64,000 nt of DNA, taken from Planktotalea frisia (GTDB lineage: Bacteria; Pseudomonadota; Alphaproteobacteria; Rhodobacterales; Rhodobacteraceae). The stretch lies in contig NZ_MLCB01000091.1 in the NCBI RefSeq assembly GCF_001890925.1, positions 116,848 through 180,847 of the forward strand, written 5' to 3'. A program made the position numbers and the translations under genes. Shown piece by piece: positions 61,800 through 64,000 of the stretch. Below the pieces are notes generated by a model. That model ran no database searches and was not told the origin of the DNA. It was given only the letters and a program-made list of their open reading frames with translations. Each line of letters begins with the position of its first letter. Positions within the stretch are counted from its first letter, which is position 1.

Positions 61800-64000
61800 A
61801 TGGCTACCTTTGACGAGTTCATCACATCACTTCGCACTGAGTTTGGCGAACAAGGTGCGGGTAAGAAGTTCGAGGTCTTCTGTAAGTGGTTCCTTGAGAA
61901 CGATCCTGAGTGGTCCAAGACTGTCGATAAGGTCTGGCTTTGGGATGACTATCCGAACAAGTGGCAGAGACAAGACTTAGGGACTGACCTCGTATTCAGA
62001 GACAACGAAGGCCTCATCTGGGCTGTCCAAGCCAAGTGCTACGGTGAGCATCGTACAACGACTAAGGGTGATATGAACTCCTTCTTGGCTGATACTGGCC
62101 GCAAGGAAGTTGATCGTCGTCTCTGGCTACAGACTACAAACAAGATGGAAGCCAAGGCTGACAAAACCCTCAAAGGACAAGATAAGCCTGTCACAGTCTT
62201 CAACCTTAACTCGTTCCGTGATGCCCCTCTTGAGTACCCAGCTTCATTTGCTGATCTCTATGAGGCGAAGGTCAAAGACAAACCCACGCCAGACCCACAC
62301 CAGAAGGATGCCATTGAGGATGCTACCGCTGGTTTGAAGACCTCTGATCGTGGGCAGATGATTATGGCCTGTGGCACTGGAAAGACCTTCACCACCCTAT
62401 GGATAAAGGAAGCACTGGACGCACACACGACATTGGTCCTGCTGCCGTCACTCAGCCTTTTGTCACAGACCATGCGGGAGTGGGCTTGGGCAGGTAACAC
62501 TGACTTCGACATCCTGAACGTCTGTTCAGATAAGTCTGTAGGCAAGAAGACAGAGGACATGGACCCTGCTGATGCTCCGTTCCCTGTGACGTCAGAAGTT
62601 GAGAAAATAGCCAAGTTCCTGAAGCAGTCAAAGCCGAAGGTTGTCTTCTGCACCTACCAGTCGTCAGAACTGATAGCAGAGGCACAACTTGATGACACGG
62701 TTCCAGATTTTGACTTAGCAGTAGCTGATGAAGCCCACAGATGTGCAGGTAAGGCTGACGCAGGATTTGCCACTATCCTTGATGGTGGGAAGATTAGAGC
62801 AACCAAACGTCTCTTTACTACAGCCACACCACGTTACTTCGGCAAGACCATTAAAGACGAAGCTAAGGCAAGGGACTTGGCTGTCGTTGGCATGGACAAT
62901 GAGGCTGTCTTTGGCCCTGTCATTCATAAGCTGACATTTGGTCAGGCCATCGAACAGGAACTCCTGACGGACTACCAAGTGGTCATTGTTGGTGTTGATG
63001 AGCCGATGGTTAGAGAGTGGATTGAGAACTACGAGATTGTTTCTACAGACCCTGATAACGAAACGGATGCGAGAACTCTGGCAGCCAAGATTGGTATGCT
63101 CAAAGCAGTCAAAGACTACGACCTCAAACGGGTGATCTCATTCCATAGTCGTGTTGCAGGAGCCAAGCAGTTCTCAGATGAATTGGTGGATGTTGCTAAT
63201 CTGATTGAACCAGCTAATCGTCCTGAAGGCACGTTCTTGTCTGACTACGTCTCTGGTGAAATGAAGGCTGGAGATCGCAAAGAGAAGATCGACAGGCTGA
63301 AAGTCCTTGAAGGCTACGACAGGGGCATCCTAACCAATGCAAGATGCTTGGCTGAAGGTGTTGATGTACCGTCTCTTGATGGTGTTGCTTTCATTGACCC
63401 AAAAGGCAGTCAGGTAGAGATCATTCAGGCTGTTGGTCGTGCCATTAGGAAGGTTCGTGACGCTAAGGTCCAGAAGAAGGGTACGATAGTTCTGCCTGTC
63501 TTCATTGAGGATGGGGATGACCACGAGGCATCCATTGAGGCCAGTAACTTCAAGCCTTTGTATGATGTCCTGAAGGCTTTTAGGTCGCATGATGACGACA
63601 TGGCCAGTACGTTAGACCAGTACCGCACCAACATGGCTAAGAACACCTCTCAGAACCGTGAGAGCATCAATGATAAGATCATCTTTGATATGCCTGTGTC
63701 CGTTGATGCTCAGTTCTCGTCAGCACTCAGGACTGTATTGGTCGAGGCGAGTACGGCTTCTTGGGAGTTCTGGTTTGGGCTGTTGGAGAAGTTCAAGGAA
63801 GCTAGAGGTAACTGCTTAGTGCCTCAGAGCCACAAGCTGGATGGATATAAGCTTGGAACATGGGTGAGTACCCAAAGAAAAAACAAAGACAGCATCTCCC
63901 CTGAACGTAAGCAGAGACTAGACGACATAGGCTTCATTTGGGACACTCTTAGTGTGGCTTGGGAAGAGGGCTTTAGCAAGCTACTTCAGTTCAGGGAGGC
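61800..64000 (+). CDS. Mrr-nuclease/SF2-helicase fusion (cut by right edge)
   Basis: 733 codons, open to the window end. ATG 61800 with CAGGATC 9 bp upstream. N-terminal Mrr-like nuclease: KKFEVFCKWFL (E25), GTDLVF (D63), AVQAKCY (Q77-x-K79). SF2 helicase: MACGTGKT (about 188-195), DEAH (310-313), TATPR, and QAVGRAIR (from Q543). From about residue 645 a helicase-associated (HA) repeat: WEFWFGLLEKFKEARGN, LGTWVSTQR and DDIGFIWD, then a second begins. Such fusions are found on mobile elements and are candidate restriction/defence enzymes. Protein language and base composition differ from the metal island. Confidence 0.82.
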   Translation, partial: MATFDEFITSLRTEFGEQGAGKKFEVFCKWFLENDPEWSKTVDKVWLWDDYPNKWQRQDLGTDLVFRDNEGLIWAVQAKCYGEHRTTTKGDMNSFLADTGRKEVDRRLWLQTTNKMEAKADKTLKGQDKPVTVFNLNSFRDAPLEYPASFADLYEAKVKDKPTPDPHQKDAIEDATAGLKTSDRGQMIMACGTGKTFTTLWIKEALDAHTTLVLLPSLSLLSQTMREWAWAGNTDFDILNVCSDKSVGKKTEDMDPADAPFPVTSEVEKIAKFLKQSKPKVVFCTYQSSELIAEAQLDDTVPDFDLAVADEAHRCAGKADAGFATILDGGKIRATKRLFTTATPRYFGKTIKDEAKARDLAVVGMDNEAVFGPVIHKLTFGQAIEQELLTDYQVVIVGVDEPMVREWIENYEIVSTDPDNETDARTLAAKIGMLKAVKDYDLKRVISFHSRVAGAKQFSDELVDVANLIEPANRPEGTFLSDYVSGEMKAGDRKEKIDRLKVLEGYDRGILTNARCLAEGVDVPSLDGVAFIDPKGSQVEIIQAVGRAIRKVRDAKVQKKGTIVLPVFIEDGDDHEASIEASNFKPLYDVLKAFRSHDDDMASTLDQYRTNMAKNTSQNRESINDKIIFDMPVSVDAQFSSALRTVLVEASTASWEFWFGLLEKFKEARGNCLVPQSHKLDGYKLGTWVSTQRKNKDSISPERKQRLDDIGFIWDTLSVAWEEGFSKLLQFRE

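Noticed and set aside
1..64000. tRNA, rRNA, CRISPR arrays, phage structural genes
   Set aside because: None was recognised on either strand; no regularly spaced repeats were seen.

Overview
The window reads as an accessory replicon or genomic island of a marine alphaproteobacterium of the Rhodobacterales/Roseobacter type. The pointers are family-level: an Irr-like Fur regulator, an MntR-type regulator, a DUF6880 protein, a CbiM-type protein beginning MHIEPG and the overall coding style. No rRNA, tRNA, CRISPR array or replication origin was seen.

Layout. 1-5700 is mixed housekeeping and decay: a DMT exporter (cut by the left edge) with a DUF983 gene, a DgoA-type aldolase, a peroxiredoxin followed by an irr-like gene broken by an in-frame TGA, a truncated secreted protein and a DUF6880 gene. 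5859-22400 is a copper and periplasmic-thiol block: DsbB, DsbA-like, ScsB/DsbD, cueR-copA-copZ, and a long minus-strand operon (L,D-transpeptidase, small frameshifted ORF, Met-rich cytochrome c', di-haem cytochrome, multicopper oxidase, cytochrome c, DsbA). Next come an L,D-transpeptidase with a two-component system, and a plus-strand group (DUF411, membrane protein, DUF2933-like, lipoprotein). 22466-25892 is a mercury operon (merT, merP, small gene, merF, small gene, merA) with divergent merR. 25918-30108 is a partial cytochrome c maturation set (ccmF, ccmG, ccmH, ccmI).

30317-36764 continues copper handling: a Met-rich EF-hand protein, rhodanese, second multicopper oxidase, TVP38 protein, a lone Rieske protein directly behind a MerR-type promoter, and a second P1B ATPase with YHS and heavy-metal-binding domains. 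36925-46045 holds a penicillin-acylase homologue, a tiny membrane protein, a third L,D-transpeptidase, a transglutaminase-CDF-ICMT operon, alkaline phosphatase, a cobalamin riboswitch with a CbiM-like gene, and a divalent-metal MerR regulator. 46217-53120 is a ten-gene operon (Sco, DsbB, DsbA, PCuAC, Sco, M23 peptidase, DUF411, LspA, Lnt, small membrane protein). 53280-58126 is mntR with a divergent four-gene unit (di-haem MauG-type cytochrome plus a PhnDCE-like ABC transporter) separated by a perfect 20-bp palindrome. A fourth L,D-transpeptidase follows. An IS256-family element at 58790-60120 marks an abrupt change to lower-GC DNA. That DNA carries a polymerase-like protein and, running off the right edge, an Mrr-nuclease/SF2-helicase fusion.

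How it works together. Ten MerR-type promoters (-35 and -10 hexamers about 19 bp apart around a dyad) are spread over the island. They fall into a CueR-like class, a mer site and a CTCTAG/CTATAG class, fitting the three MerR-family regulators present. The cargo combines metal export (two P1B ATPases, CDF, Mer) with protection and repair of the envelope: cuprous oxidation, thiol redox, cytochrome maturation, L,D-cross-linking, lipoprotein processing, and a spare Rieske protein. The least explained units are the MntR-linked cytochrome/ABC operon and the polymerase-like/helicase pair beyond the IS.
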